NCBI GenBank assembly: GCA_907163375.1
Contig: CAJQUW010006799.1
Coordinates: forward strand, 37,011-101,010
DNA length: 64,000 bases
Reading direction: 5' to 3'
Source: Prostheceraeus crozeri
Taxonomy: Eukaryota; Platyhelminthes; Polycladida; Euryleptidae
Every line of letters starts with the position of its first letter. Position 1 is the stretch's first letter. Below the pieces are notes generated by a model. That model was not told the DNA's origin, did not search any database, and worked only from the letters and a program-made list of their open reading frames with translations. This document shows, in pieces, positions 33,361 through 45,973 of the stretch. The translations under genes were made by a program, and so were the position numbers.

Positions 33361-34174
33361 TATAACTTATAATTATAATTAACATTTAAAAAATTCCTGG
33401 CTCTTTCCAACTCAAAAATATCATATCATGACTAGCCAGGGCATCTTCCAAAAGCTGCATAGGGATAAAGACCGAGTTTGATTCGCATTAAATACATTCG
33501 TTATCGATTCAATGAGCCCCGTGCTATTTTGGAGATGTGATGGGACTTTTTTGAGAAGAGGAGACAACAGAGAAGTCATTAGCCAAGAGATATTTTTCGA
33601 ACGACCGTTTCAATTGGACACTATTGGTCGCACTCGTAGTTGTTCTCCTGGTTTGTGAGTTTTATTAGATGATAAAACTTTGGATGATCCGTATGTGCTG
33701 GGATGTAACTCCTGTTAATGTAATTTGGTACGTATCTTGATGAGACAACGGATTTTTATGGGTCATTCATTCGCTTTTCGACTGTAAGAAGACGAAGAAG
33801 TTCGCTGATATTTTGATGAATCCGAGAGATCCAAATGTCCTGCTTGATTATAGTTATCGGTCCTCACTACGCATAACTCTGATCCTTTATCTCTCAGGAG
33901 AAGCACTAAAGATTTACTTTTCAAGCTTACTGAAGCTGCTTTTCCGCTTCTGAAAGATTTGAAGACCGCAGTCTGGTTGGCTCATGCTTTATGACATCTT
34001 TGATGAAGTAAGATTAAGCTTGCTTCCTATTTCCTGGTTTCTGTTTGGCACTGTTGACCAAGTATCTTAATGATATTTCTTGATTTAAGACTCTGTATTT
34101 TCCGTTTCATTATTTCGCAAAACTTTGTTTCCACCGATACTGATGGGAAAATCTGCACATAATGGAGGTGCGCA
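33361..34174. other. Decayed possible coding sequence, unrecognised
   Basis: Between the Penelope-like and Harbinger elements. A stretch near 33870-33985 reads SDPLSLRRSTKDLLFKLTEA and AFPLLKDLKTAVWLAHAL, which looks like coding sequence, but surrounding frames are broken and I cannot name a family. Confidence 0.25.
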
Positions 34175-36055
34175 GGGGCCGTATGCTAGAACAACTCCTA
34201 ACTTAGGCTTTGCCTAAGTTAGGGGAAAAATCCTAAGTGGTATGCTTGAACGTCACCCCTAAGTCACTTAGGAAAAAAATCTTGGGGGATCGCTGGGGAT
34301 ACCTAATTTAGGGTTAGGGGGTGTTGGTATGCTGAAACAAAGTTAGGAAAAAAATCCTAGGAATTAAATCACAAAATCTTGACGAAATCTAGGAGAACTT
34401 AGACCCGCCCCTAAGTCAGGAAATATATATCAATTCTTCAACAAATTTTCTGTATGCACTAAATCAGTTAAACCTATTCAATAGTGGTTTAGATTCACCT
34501 TTTTTTAACAGGCATGTAGTGCCTATGTTCATTTCCTAACAATTTTTTGACGATTTACCCTGTATGCAAAGGTTTTTGATTACGATGACACTATCTGTCA
34601 GATAATTATTGTAGGCTATCAACGACCAATATAATATTGTAGCTCGACGACTTCCAACTCCTGAAGAAATCGTGCTGAAGAAAGAAACAAAGAAGATCAG
34701 AAATATGACCATTATGCAGGAAAATGATCCGAATGATCAATTCCCGGAAACATCAGCGAACGATGGAAAGGAACGCCAGCGAGAAATAATAAATAGATAC
34801 TTTCTTTAATTTCCTTATTTCTAAGTTGGACCTTGAATTTCTAGTAATTTTCGTATACACAATATTATTTGCATTGTCACTCTAGTGAATTAAGTCGTTT
34901 TCAAAAATTATCATCTACATTGGAAAATGGAAGGTTGTATTTGACATTATCTTGAATTAAGTTGACTAATCTCAATTCACGAGGAAGACTTTGTGTTGAG
35001 TTTATGAGAATATAAGAGCTTACATGTAATTATAGCATTATGAAAAGTGAAGCATGCAATAGTGATTACTTTAAATTTGCATTATTTTCAGCTCAAGGTA
35101 TAAGATTGTATTGCCAAAGTATTCCAATATCAATAACACAGTTTATCTTTTTAATTCATGGTTTTTAATTATTTTTCACTCTTCCTATCTATAGATATTT
35201 TGACCATATTCTTTGATCATAGGTTACTCTTGAACATTAGCAAATGCAAGTATTATATTTAACATTTGAACTAACGATAAATTCAACCAAATGTTAACAG
35301 TTTTTGCAGTGAAAGTTCGTAAAAAATAAAGATCTTTGATGGAAGCGGATACGTCCTGTTATATTCATCATTAGCATGATAAGATTGAATCTACAATATT
35401 TGCTGTGCGCTCCATTCTGATTGGTTGTTGAAATCTACCAGTACAATGTCAACTCATGTAATAATATGCTGGTAAAACATTTTCTGTATCTATGTTAGCA
35501 ACTGGTGGCACCATCTTCTCGATCATGAGATGACGATTATAATGCAGTCTATTTTGTTTAATTTGATGCAGTATTAGCTGAGCTATCGCCAATTTCATGT
35601 TTCGACAATTTTTGTGTTGACGATAAGTCCACGGTATTCACTCATTAGTTGAGTAATTAAGACGTGCACACTTTGAGGATAAATGTATTATTCCACATAA
35701 CTTTGGAACTACTGCATCGATTTTGATAAACGAAACGTGGTCTTCATCGTAACAACAAGATGAATACAACTGCAGTTCCAGTTTGTCGGTAACTGATATT
35801 TTTTCAAATTGTTTTTTTCACCGTCAATCAATCGCCAACTGCAAACGTTTGTGAGACAATTCGCTGTCAGGGTGTGAAAATAAACACAGCTGCAGCAGTC
35901 CGGTGATCTGCCAATCAAGTGAACTTAGGGAGAGTCCCCTAACTTAGGTAATTGCTAGGGAACGTTCAAGCATACCGACTAGGATTTCACCTAGCGAATC
36001 CCTAAGTTAGGATTCTAAGATAAAAATCTTAGGAATTGTTCTAGCATACGGCCCC
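34175..36055. mobile_element. PIF/Harbinger derivative with repetitive subterminal arms
   Basis: 1.88 kb bounded by inverted ends GGGGCCGTATGCTAGAACAA and its complement. Inside each end the blocks GGTATGCTTGAAC-like and CCTAAGTTAGG-like recur several times (34175-34420 and 35925-36055), as expected for subterminal transposase-binding sites. It keeps only the last part of a transposase (34615-34809). The target duplication is not clear, with flanks GCGCA and AGCAC. Confidence 0.75.
34615..34809 (+). pseudogene. Harbinger transposase, C-terminal remnant
   Basis: Follows a TATTGTAG acceptor-like site and reads 64 codons to TAA: AINDQYNIVARRLPTPEE, then a charged run and a final REIINRYFL. The pattern (xNIAxxxxLPxPEE ... 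Q-x-x-R-E-x-I-I-x-x-YF) is that of HARBI1-like transposase C-termini. The catalytic DDE part is missing from this copy. Confidence 0.6.
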
Positions 36056-38484
36056 AGCACCTTATCCACAGCTAATAATGTGGATAATGGTGCGGCCTAT
36101 TTTTGAAGCGCAGTCCTTATGACAAGTTGATGGAGAATAAAGAGACGCCCAGACAACTGTGTATAGTTTATTAGTTGCTTTTAATGCACAGTGCTAGCTG
36201 AACTATTCATTTCATACAATCGACCATTGTATGTCGCCTATTCGCTCCCTTCCATTGGAAGTTCAGTTCCCAAGGCATTCGCACATCCCAAAAGTCATGG
36301 AGTGAATACCATTGATGATTGGATAAAATTACCAGAGTACAAAAATAGGTTGAAAGGAGGAGACACAGTCACTTCACATCGTTTTTGTCTTGAACTTCAT
36401 GCTCAAGCATATTCCTCGAATTATATTTTGTTCTTTAAGAAATTAATTCTTTATTAATTACTACTATACACCATGAATTTGCACCATGCTCTTTCCAGAG
36501 GAAAGGAAACATTGAGACATTGTTCGCATGTACATACTCCCATTTGTGTTCAATATTGAATATTAACTTTTCGTTAATCTCAGCAAGTTTCCTGTGGGTG
36601 ATATACAATTCCAAATTGTTTATGTGACACCTATCTCAGATTTGTGGAATGCTGGTTTACAATACAGACTTGACTTAAATAACGAAATGCAGTTTGTCTC
36701 CGTGTCATACTTCTACCAATTGTGTTTCGTAAAATGCATTACATACCACAACTGACAATTGGCGTGCGACAACTTTATTCATCGAATGAAATCTGTGTGC
36801 ACTGTGAAGCTTGATGACGAGACTTCTTCAGATCTGTGGCAGCTCCTGTATTTCCTACATTCCATTGCTTCTTTCAACAACTTCTTTCCTTTTTCTGATG
36901 ATCAAGATGCAAAGAATGAATTCTATGCATTCATTCCTCCAGTGCAATTCTCTCCAAGGGCTCTCTCCCCATACGTGAGATGCACAAAATACTTTGTCCT
37001 CCACCAAGTGGAACGTAGGATCCACGCACGGACATGAACTGCTCCTGAGGGCATCATTCTGGTGCGCTAGGTTGCCTTGTACAGCTACAGTTGCAACTCA
37101 TGCGAAGGAATCAATGATGCTTTCAAATAGGCACATATGTTATCTGATAGCAATATAGCCCGTGATTTTCAGATGCAGCGTGAAGAAATTTTTGTGATGT
37201 TTTTTGCGCGGGTTACGGCATCATCTGCATGACCTGCAGTATTATTAATTAAGTTAAGAATGACGATCGTTTTATCAGGTCAGATGTTGATGAAGCTTCA
37301 AATTCCCCTATAGAAAAACAGCAAAATAGTTTATTGGTAAATAATTCACCATACTGTCCGTCAAAATTGCTCATTTCATGAATATGTTGATGAGATCAGA
37401 TATTCTTTATGTTGGTAATTAAGGAGGAAATAATTTCAAAATAATTGAATAAAATATGACTCAACATTTTTGGCATCAAAATTCTACTGTATACTATTGA
37501 ATCTATGCTACTACTAAAGTATTTGTCCACCTACTGATAATTAATTCCTGACTTTAACTTTTATCCTTCTCTCCTACTTTTGTTATGATTGCTCTTTATC
37601 AATATAATATTTTAATAAATAAGTTAATTCAGATCACAAGCATTGCGTGAACACGTGAAAGTTATAATGCAGTCATGCGCAAATTGGTTGTGAGCTTGTT
37701 GACAATCAGATTGACGAAATAATGATCATCACTATTTTCTTTTATTAAATGAACATGTTTCTTACATGATATAACATACTGTAGGCCTATCTTAATTTTT
37801 AAGTATGTTTTCACTCTTAAATGTTGGCTTCAGACTTGCAGTAATAATGAAAAATGGATATTTTATGCACAACTTCTTGCATATGAGTGTCAAGATTTAC
37901 CACCAAACGTGCAATTTTACAGTTACTATGTAAATCTGTAAATTGATATTGGATGTTGATAATCAATCCCATAAAATTTAAATCGATATCGCCTAGGAAT
38001 GACGTTTTCATTTCATGTACCAGTGACCAGAGCTATAAACTGATCGATTACTATGCGTTTACTAGCATTTACTTTTCTGTCAGATATCTTATCGTCATTT
38101 TGTACTTTTTGTAGTTTTACATCTATTTTAGTCATAGAAATTAACAGTACCATAGAAAGTACCACACTTCTATGATTTTTTTAGTGAAAGTCATTTGTTT
38201 TAGAAATCGCTACTTTTACTTCATTGGCATATAAACGTTGTGTCTAGAAGTCTCCATTATCGTGTAAAGAATGTCCAGAAGAAATTGCTTTTGCAATTGG
38301 TTTTAACCTTATTCAATTATTTGTGAAGCTAGTATTAATTTTGCGTTTGGATTGCATTTCAAGGTATCCAATATTATTAGATTTTCTCAACTGAAATTAC
38401 TCCTTAATGATGTTGCGCATAAAGATGATAATATTGCTATCTATCAAATGCACTTTCATTCACTTCGACTCGCATTCTTTGCAG
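36056..38484. other. Region with two unrecognised open frames
   Basis: 36191-36457 (+) follows a TGCACAG acceptor-like site and reads LFISYNRPLYVAYSLPSIGS, then VNTIDDWIKLPEYKNRLKGG. 36600-36758 and 36759-37037 read on in other frames (VTPISDLWNAGLQYRLDLNN; LDDETSSDLWQLLYFLHSIA). Together they look like a decayed gene or exons of one. I recognise no domain. The rest is AT-rich without features. Confidence 0.25.
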
Positions 38485-38587
38485 ATGACAGAGGATTTAG
38501 AAATCAAACCGCCCATTGAACTTCTTCAATGCTTAGCGACTGGGATAGAGACGAAGCCATTAATAGAACTGTTTGAAACCAAACCTG
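38485..38587 (+). CDS. C2H2 zinc-finger gene, predicted first coding exon
   Basis: Follows TTCTTTGCAG and begins with ATG. 34 codons (MTEDLEIKPPIELLQCLATG, then IETKPLIELFETKP) and one extra base before a GTAAGAG donor. A mildly repeated KPPIELLQC / KPLIELFET pattern is visible. That extra G plus the AT that opens the exon at 55243 gives GAT, matching the Asp already before the first finger. Pairing the two exons is an inference from phase, strand and the absence of another acceptor-bounded coding exon that I can see. The 5' UTR exon is not identified. Confidence 0.5.
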
Positions 38588-39444
38588 GTAAGAGTGAAAA
38601 AGCATTCATTTTTTTCATTTTCAGATCATTTTTCAGCAGAATATATAGTCGATTTTAAGATTAATATTGCTATAAGATATACTTCAGTGATGACTTACGA
38701 TGAAAATCCTGAAATTTCTGCCAGTAGCACAAATTCCATGCAATTTGAACATGCACGAAAGTACTTTTTGAAGCATAGGTGTTGGTTTAAAGCACAAGCA
38801 TGACTATCTTTCTAATGTGTCAAGCGTGCATGTATGCATTGTTTTGTCATGTGTATGATTTCATCAGCTGCTAACAGCATCATCAAGAACACAGTTGGTG
38901 TGATTGGTCATGGTTGGAGAGAATAGCATTTATTGTTGCACCTCATTCAGGCTATAACTGACGATCACCTACGCCGTTTATTCCTTAAGTCCTAATCTAC
39001 ATTATATTTTGCATGCATACTTATTCTAAAGGAATGTAGTGATTAATCACGCATCATAGGTCATCGAGGAATTTTAATATGTCGGTGAGATTACCTTAAG
39101 TTTCCTCAAAGGGATGTTCTAATGTGCGACAATTACATGTTTAAAGTGGGTTGGATGTAATGATAATCGCGTCAATAAAAGCTTCAAGAACTTCTTGCTA
39201 TTTTCTGTGAAATGTTTAATTGAATGAAAACTTTCGAATAGATTTCAGAAAGCTGATAAGCGACAAGATTTATCACAATTTAATATGTACCTGATGGTAT
39301 GTAAATTGAAATAATTTTATTGGTTAATGATTATTGAAGTGATAATTGTAATGACCTAATGTCCAGTCTCCTTGTCGGCTGATTGTAAAATGTAGACTAA
39401 TTGAGGACATTAAGTGATTCTTATAAAACCCTACCCAAGACCAG

Positions 39445-39488
39445 TCAAGTAAGGTAAGGTAAGGGAATTAGGTAAGGTAAGGTAAGGT
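39445..39488. repeat. (AAGGT)n pentanucleotide repeat
   Basis: Runs of AAGGT/GTAAG units with one interruption (GGGAATTAGG). Each unit contains GTAAG, the core of a splice donor. Confidence 0.8.
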
Positions 39489-39786
39489 CTGCACCATAAT
39501 TGCCATTAACATATGAGTTAGTATGCGAATAATTCCTGAATTTCTAATTTTTTAATTTGAAATCTCCCTGGAATCGACATTCGGAATTATCGAAAATTCC
39601 AGGGCATTCTGGTGTTCAGTCCAAATGTCATGAGTATTAAGTATTTCATGATCTTTTAATAAATTCTACACTTCACAGAAATTTGTTGCAGTTGCATAGC
39701 TTTCATGAAACATGTTATTCAGTTCATGAACTGTTTTTTTAACTGCCATTTTAGCGGAAAAGCATTTCAGCAGAACAATTATTCAT

Positions 39787-39865
39787 TATGCGTAGTGAGG
39801 AAAACAACATAGATTGCTCGGCGCTTCGTCCGTTTTCTATTGGAGCGTACACGGAACTGAATGAA
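39787..39865. repeat. Inverted repeat pair, left member
   Basis: TTATGCGTAGTGAGGAAAAC to CGGAACTGAATGAA matches the reverse complement of 45974-46051 with a handful of changes. Both copies can be read DCSALRxFSIGAYTELNE. A hairpin (CTACTGGAA/TTCCAGTAG) follows at 39876-39898. Confidence 0.8.
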
Positions 39866-39934
39866 TTGGAATTAAATGCTACTGGAAATTCCAGTAGCAA
39901 ATCAATTCATTTGTAAGAAACTCGACTGCTCGCA

Positions 39935-40106
39935 TTGATCATGTGTGCCCTCGATGCTTTGGACGTCCACGACAGTGTCGTCGGACAGCGACATCGATCC
40001 CTTCGAAGTCGAGTTAACCCTCAATTATTTTACAGCGACGAAGAAGTTAGAAACCGTTATAGAATGACTAAGGAGTTGCTTTTAAAATTCGAGGATCTCA
40101 CCGTAC
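39935..40106 (+). pseudogene. PIF/Harbinger transposase, N-terminal part (continues at 41715-41810)
   Basis: Starts at a Met and reads VNPQLFYSDEEVRNRYRMTK and ELLLKFEDL, the N-terminal F-Y-x-D-E-E-x-R-x-R-Y-R-x-x-K signature of HARBI1-like transposases. A hAT element with its own 8-bp duplication interrupts it at 40107. On the far side (41757-41810) LTTLRYYATGSIQT, the next conserved block of the family, is visible in another frame. The catalytic half is absent: the sequence runs straight into the antisense Myb-like gene at 41811. The copy is decayed. Confidence 0.75.
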
Positions 40107-41706
40107 CAGAGCTGGAAAAATTCCACTGGAATTCTTTAATTCCAATTCCAATTCCGGAGCAGAAATTTCAATTCCAAATCCAATTCCAGTCGAAACAGTT
40201 CAATTCAATTCCAATTCCATAATAAGATTCAATTCCGACAATTGCAAGTCGCGTATAGTATCTATGTTAATGTATCCAACGTTTGTTCCTTTCAATCTAA
40301 CCCATGTGCCCTTATCCTATCCTCGTTGTTCCTGTGTGCCGTTCCCTGCGTCGTTCCTATGTGCGTTTTCATGTTAATAGCTCATATATTCTTGTGTACA
40401 TGTATATATGTAACCGGTCAGCCCACGCCATTTTCGTTTCGTAAACGAGATATTCAATATCTCGTGAAAAAAAGAAAGTTAACGGTCAGCAAAGAATCAA
40501 ACGCTGAGAGAGAGAGAGAGATGAGATGCTAGTAAATCTATTACTAAATTGACAGATAAAAGAAATTCAGTGTGTGAATAACGTGATTGTTGATGAAAGA
40601 AAAAACGACGATAGAAATGATATCATGAAATTTGATTAACGGTTTATGTTAAAAAACGAGATTAAAAAATCCGTGATAAGAGCGAAATGTGGTCGAGTCG
40701 AAAGCTAACGAGCAGATATTAAAGGAAATTCTTTCAATTTTCAAAAAGATGGTGGGTTTTATCGTCAAGTCTCAAAAATTTGTATAAATTAGAAATGATG
40801 AGAAATTGACACAACAACAACACATACGACATCTTCAGTAGCTGTTAGAAGAACTCCGGGCTCTCGCGGTGCAACATAACTACAGAAGTAACAACAACAA
40901 CTGCCTACCAGCGAACAACACAGCAGGGTATACGGCAACACATCAGCGAGCGCGATTGAAGATTGACGGTATAAGTGACACTGATATTTATGATATTATT
41001 TTGATATAAGTGAGTCCGATCGAATTGAAGTGAATTCAACATTAAGAAGTGAACTGTAAGTGTAAATTTGTTCTTTTATCGTTGCTTATCGTGTCTATAT
41101 AACTAGTCTTTAAAATTAATATTGTTAATTGTTGTGATTGGAAATTGAATGATAATTCATGTAATTTAACAATTAATTATTAGAATAATCTGTTGACACT
41201 GTTTATATTATGATTTGAACTGACAGGGTTGCTGCCCTTTAATGCAGCGTTAATTTTTCTCTTTCCAAACCAATTGTTTTTCGCGTGTACAACAATTAAG
41301 GTAATCTCCAATTTTTGTGCTTATCCTATCAAGAACTAAATTCAGCAATTGCTTTATTTTGATTAATTGTCTTGCTAAATAAATAACTAAGTAACAGATT
41401 GAACAAATATGATTGTCTGCTTAATGACTGAAATAACATTGTCCGTGCTGTAGGCCCATCGAAGTCACAAAAATATCCTTTATTCAAAAATAGAATAAAG
41501 CTACCTCTATCGATCTATCTCTCTCTTATCTCTGCGTGCAGTTAACACAGCGGCCGAGTGCTGTGATTTCAATTTTTGTACAAATAGATTTATCACAGGT
41601 CTATCTTAAAAGTGGAATTGAGGTTTATCAAGGTCAATTCCAGTTCCAATTCCAGTAGATTTAAATACCGTCGATTCCAATTCCAATAACGACTTTTCCA
41701 ACTCTG
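40107..41706. mobile_element. Non-autonomous hAT element 1 (1.6 kb)
   Basis: Inverted ends CAGAGCTGGAAAA and CAGAGTTGGAAAA, with an exact 8-bp target duplication CACCGTAC at 40099-40106 and 41707-41714. TTCCAATTCC-type subterminal repeats are found at both ends (40120-40225 and 41635-41690). The interior has no transposase that I recognise. It carries a (GA)n run at 40507-40520 and a CAA-rich part with GAACTGTAAGTG (41050), which looks like a 5' untranslated exon with a splice donor. Confidence 0.9.
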
Positions 41707-41810
41707 CACCGTACATGGAAGAGAGGAAGACGACTTGTGATCTTTCGAGACAATAAAAGCTTCTGACCACTTTGAGATATTACGCGACTGGCAGTATTCA
41801 GACCGTTTTA

Positions 41811-42320
41811 TCAGATTTTCACAATGTACATATGATAGGGTTTTAAACCATCAAATAACAATCGCGAATTGTAATCTTCGAGGTCCTTATTATCTTGATT
41901 CCTTTCCGAGTCTGAGAAATGTGAAGTAGCGCTAAGCTGAGATGTAGAACTCTCATGCATCGTAAAGTCAGAGTCATTTATACCAACTACAGGTTCTAGC
42001 TGATGCTGAGGCAATATATCAATTACAGCCTGACAAATCAGATCGATTTCGATGATGCATTTTCCTCCACCCGTCTTCAAACGTTCTTGTTTCTGTTTTT
42101 GTGAATCTCTCCTTAGCGCGAGATTTCAAATCGCGCCAAAGAACTTGCAGCTGCTTCAATGTTCTACTGCTAGAACTTTGCGTGGAAAATGATAGAAGAA
42201 TTTCCTCCCATGCGTCCTCTCTTCATTATTGACTTCTCATCATTCTTTTTCAACTGTAGTGTCAACGAGGTTCTCATACTTAATTGCCTCCTGATCAGTG
42301 AAATTTTTGCTTCGACTCGT
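41811..42320 (-). pseudogene. Harbinger Myb/SANT-like accessory protein, broken
   Basis: The minus strand near 42300 shows NFTDQEAIKYENLV. 42225-42080 shows DAWEEILLSFSTQ, RTLKQLQVLWRDLKSRAKER, the Myb/SANT-like DNA-binding domain (W-x-x-I ... L-x-x-x-W-x-D-L-K-x-x-AK) of PIF/Harbinger second proteins. The frame then shifts into KTGGGKCIIEIDLICQAVID (41811-42080), matching the K-x-TGGG ... V-x-x-I region of that family. In active elements this protein helps bring the transposase to the DNA ends and the nucleus. It lies convergent with the transposase remnant at 39935, consistent with one element. Confidence 0.7.
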
Positions 42321-42488
42321 ATTGGTTTTCTTCTTACTCGCCATTATGTGGAGATAGACACAACTGAGTGACGCACACAATGTGATTACAAGTTTGATAT
42401 ATGATGTTCGTAGATGTCACGTGCTGCAGCAATGCATATCATTGGTTAATGTATTGCTACCGACTTTTACGTTTGACGTTGTTGCTAC

Positions 42489-44801
42489 CAGGGCTGTGGA
42501 GCCGATGCGTTATCTCATCGGCTCCGGCTCCACGACACTGATGTGAAAGGCTCCGGCTCGGCTCCGGCTCCGACTTCAAATTCAGGTTCTATCTATGCTG
42601 GTTATCCTGGATCCGTTGAACGGGGTTTTTGGATAACGGTGTGGCCTTTAGAGGCTTGCTACAATCATCAAATTAGTTTTCATTAACAAGCAACGACTTA
42701 AGTTAATAATAAAAATGATAATTGCCTAAATAGCATACTTGTCATATATTTTTGCATGAATTGACTATCTCTGAAAGATAAAATGAAGTTATAGCCTGGA
42801 TTGGTTAAATTAGATAAAGATCTCCCGCACTGGTTAAATATAAATTGGCCTAGCCTGCAACCAGTCTACTACGAGGCTACATTAAATAAGACCACATGAG
42901 TGATGATGATATACCTAATTAGCCGTCACAGGGTCCGAATAGTATACGCTTTTTAACAAAGCTTGAACATGAAACTGGATAGCGTATGCCTCTAAATAGC
43001 TTATAGGGCCTGTATCTACTCGAACATGGAAAGGGTATAGGCTATATAGCCAAATATACCGTATCAATAAAGATATCAATTGCTTTATTGAATACTAAAG
43101 TGTATACAGGCTAGCTTAGGTTGTTATTGCTATTTGTTATTGCCTTTATCCAATAGTCTGTTGGTCCATGAATAATATGATCGGTGGGTAGTCCACGACT
43201 CATCATCTGTAGAAATTGTAATTTAGAAAATCTCATTGCAGTGTAGGCTAGAAATGTACAATTGAAAATTATGCTTAAAAAATTAAAAATATCTAATTTA
43301 GGACGAGTTTTGTAATTCTATGCAGCATACTTAATAAGTTAAGGCTTAGCTTACATTATGTTAATTTCATATTTTTCATTATGGCGTAAAGTTGCACTAA
43401 ATAATTCATCAATGATTCATGTATATTATTATATTCAATTTATGTATAACATGTTACCACTATTCCTCTGATGATGGTTAGGCTGATGAAACTGAACTTG
43501 GAGTATCACACAGCATGTTGCCGGGTGTGCATAATAAAAATGTGACTGCGAGCACCAAGCAGAAATCCCATCTACTTTGCTAGCTTTCGAATGCGCGTGC
43601 GGTTTAATGTCATAGACAATGGAAAAGGGAGGTCAAAAGGCGCCTTTATTGAGAGCGTCTCAGTCTTTTTTTATTGTTTACATATAAGTCAACATGATAT
43701 CAGCATAAAGTGTTGACAGACGGAAAAAATAATAATGAAAATTCTTGATATCCACAGGTCTATGACATTTGGGGAAATATTATTACACAATACGGCTCTT
43801 GTGCAGTCCTCCCCCCCCATTTTTTCTCTGGTCAAAAGATGCAGCACCATTGGATGTCCGTTTCAGCATCACCGGTTTGAGTGAAGCATTCCGTGCTGTT
43901 GTAAAAATCTACGTGGGTAATTGCGATGTCATAGTTGCAAACTTCGTCAGCAAGTCAACATTGTAATTTGCCTTCGGGTTTTTTCGCATTGAAATATACC
44001 CTTTGAATTTTGAAGTCAAAGGAAATTCATTGTGAATGAGATACCTTTAGAATAATAAGGCGCTACTAGAAGTGGCTGGGTCGCTTATTGCTATAGCCAT
44101 GCGAGGACTTGTAGTCAGGTCATTCGTGTGAGTGTGAAGAGTTATCCCTCCAATCAAAATTGATCAAATTGAATAATCGATTGTTTTGAGAAATGTAGGT
44201 GGGCGGATTGCACAAGAGCCTACAATAAAATCTAAGGAAATTGGCATTGTCACAGATGCCAGTAGCTTCTGCCAGTAGCCATACCGATAGATGGTAACCT
44301 ACATAGTATCCGTATTAGATTTAAGACATTGCGCAAGAAATGTAGCTATATTATCTTTGCTGACTGAACTGGAAATGTGTACATAAATGACTGGCGACTT
44401 GTCTCTAGGAATCTACAATCATCTAGTTAGCATGCATATAACAAGTCTTCAAATTAATGGATTTTGGAGAATACGTTGTCAATATGGAAATTAGTCTTAC
44501 GAAACATATGCAATAAAAAAATATTACACATGTGTGTAAATATATAATAAATATAATACAAAAGAAGGCGGCAACTGCAAAGAAAGATATCGTGGAGGAC
44601 AGATCATTGGCATACTTAAAAGACATATCTTTAGATTTCAAATGATTTAATTTTTTTATGATGCCAATTAATAACTTTCAAAATTCTAGATTTATATCAA
44701 AGCTCAAACTATCAGAGCCGGAGCCGGAGCCTTTGTGATAAATCGACTCCGGCTCCGACCAAAACCATCGGCTCCGGCTTGGCTCCGGCTCCACAGCCCT
44801 G
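42489..44801. mobile_element. Non-autonomous hAT element 2 (2.3 kb)
   Basis: Inverted ends CAGGGCTGTGGAGCC and complement, with an exact 8-bp target duplication GTTGCTAC at 42481-42488 and 44802-44809. GGCTCCGGCTCC subterminal repeats fill the outer ~90 bp on both sides. The interior is AT-rich with no transposase found. Confidence 0.95.
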
Positions 44802-44865
44802 GTTGCTACTAGGCTGAGAAACTCCAATGAACTACCGACTCGAGTCGGTAGTAACTACGGCCGAC

Positions 44866-45470
44866 TTATATTTTGCTACGTCGTAACTTACGACCGAGTT
44901 GAGCAACCCACCCACGAAATCGTAGGGTCCTCGCACACTTCCCCATGTAAATCGCTTTGCAACCACAAAAATAAGAATAAACCACACTGTTTTGGTAGAG
45001 AAGTGGGATGGGATTCTTTGGTACATTCGAACACAAATGAGTAGTCTTGTTAATGACACGCAGTTGGACTTGGTAATAACAGCTTTCCACCGCTTTCACA
45101 ACAGACCGGGAAATCTGCGTTGACTGTTGCCTTTAGTAGGGAAGACGACGGAATAGCTCCGTTTCTTCTCCACTGTAGGTACCTTGTCGGTTGTAGTTGA
45201 ATGCTTCCGGATAAACCAAAGCGGGTAGCCGTTCATGATCAGAATATTCTTCAAAATTCTTCTTCTGACAGGAACGGCGGTGAACAGATTCTCCGAACAC
45301 GATGAAATAAGGTCCGAATAAGATTGAACTTGCATTTCTTTGAGCAAAATGACGTCAAATGCTTGTAGATCCTGTAAAGCTGGTATTGCGATGCATTCCA
45401 GTCAGTAACCGGTTGCCCGTCTGCACTATACGAACGTGTCGAGGAAAAAGTCTCCATCATCCAGAGAGTA
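44866..45470 (-). mobile_element. Penelope-like element D fragment (GIY-YIG), broken
   Basis: Minus-strand pieces in several frames: KCKFNLIRTLFHRVRRICSP, ILKNILIMNGYPLWFIRKH, then VVYSYFCGCKAIYMGKCART, the Penelope linker and GIY-YIG core. Short and fossil, no full RT. Confidence 0.75.
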
Positions 45471-45973
45471 GACCAAACTAGGATGCATGGCGTTGAACTG
45501 ACTAAAATTGTCCATTCAAAGATCGCATTTTCGTGTCTACTATTCTGTGATATTTTTTTATTATTTTTATTTTCCCTCTTGTATTTTCTTTCTTTCCATT
45601 TTCTTTTTGATACTTTATTAATTTCTTTTTACTTTTTTCATTCTTCCTTGCATATTTCAGTATTATAATCTTACTCAGTTATTGCATTTTATTCAATTTT
45701 TGTATTGTACTTGGGTTAGCTTCATTGTATTAGCAGTATTATTATCACATTTTTGTTATGGTGTTGAATATGATTGAATTACTTAACTGAACTTTGACTT
45801 TGATTTACGCATCTTATGCTTCCGCTAGAGTACTTTCCGTGTTTGACTTTAGCTTCACTATTTGATCCGTGATTTTTCTGACGTAGCTACTATTGTCCTC
45901 TGAATCTTGTGTGCAATGTCAGCCAGTTTTGAGTCTTTGTCATGACGGTGTTTGCAACTGTCCACCTTGTGAT

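Noticed and set aside
34628-34809. Independent small host gene within the Harbinger derivative
   Set aside because: The peptide fits the C-terminus of Harbinger transposase and lies between Harbinger ends, so it is a transposon remnant.
40242-40532. Open frame of 96 codons
   Set aside because: Lies wholly inside hAT element 1, is rich in Cys/Val/Leu by base composition, and ends in a GA repeat. Not a gene.
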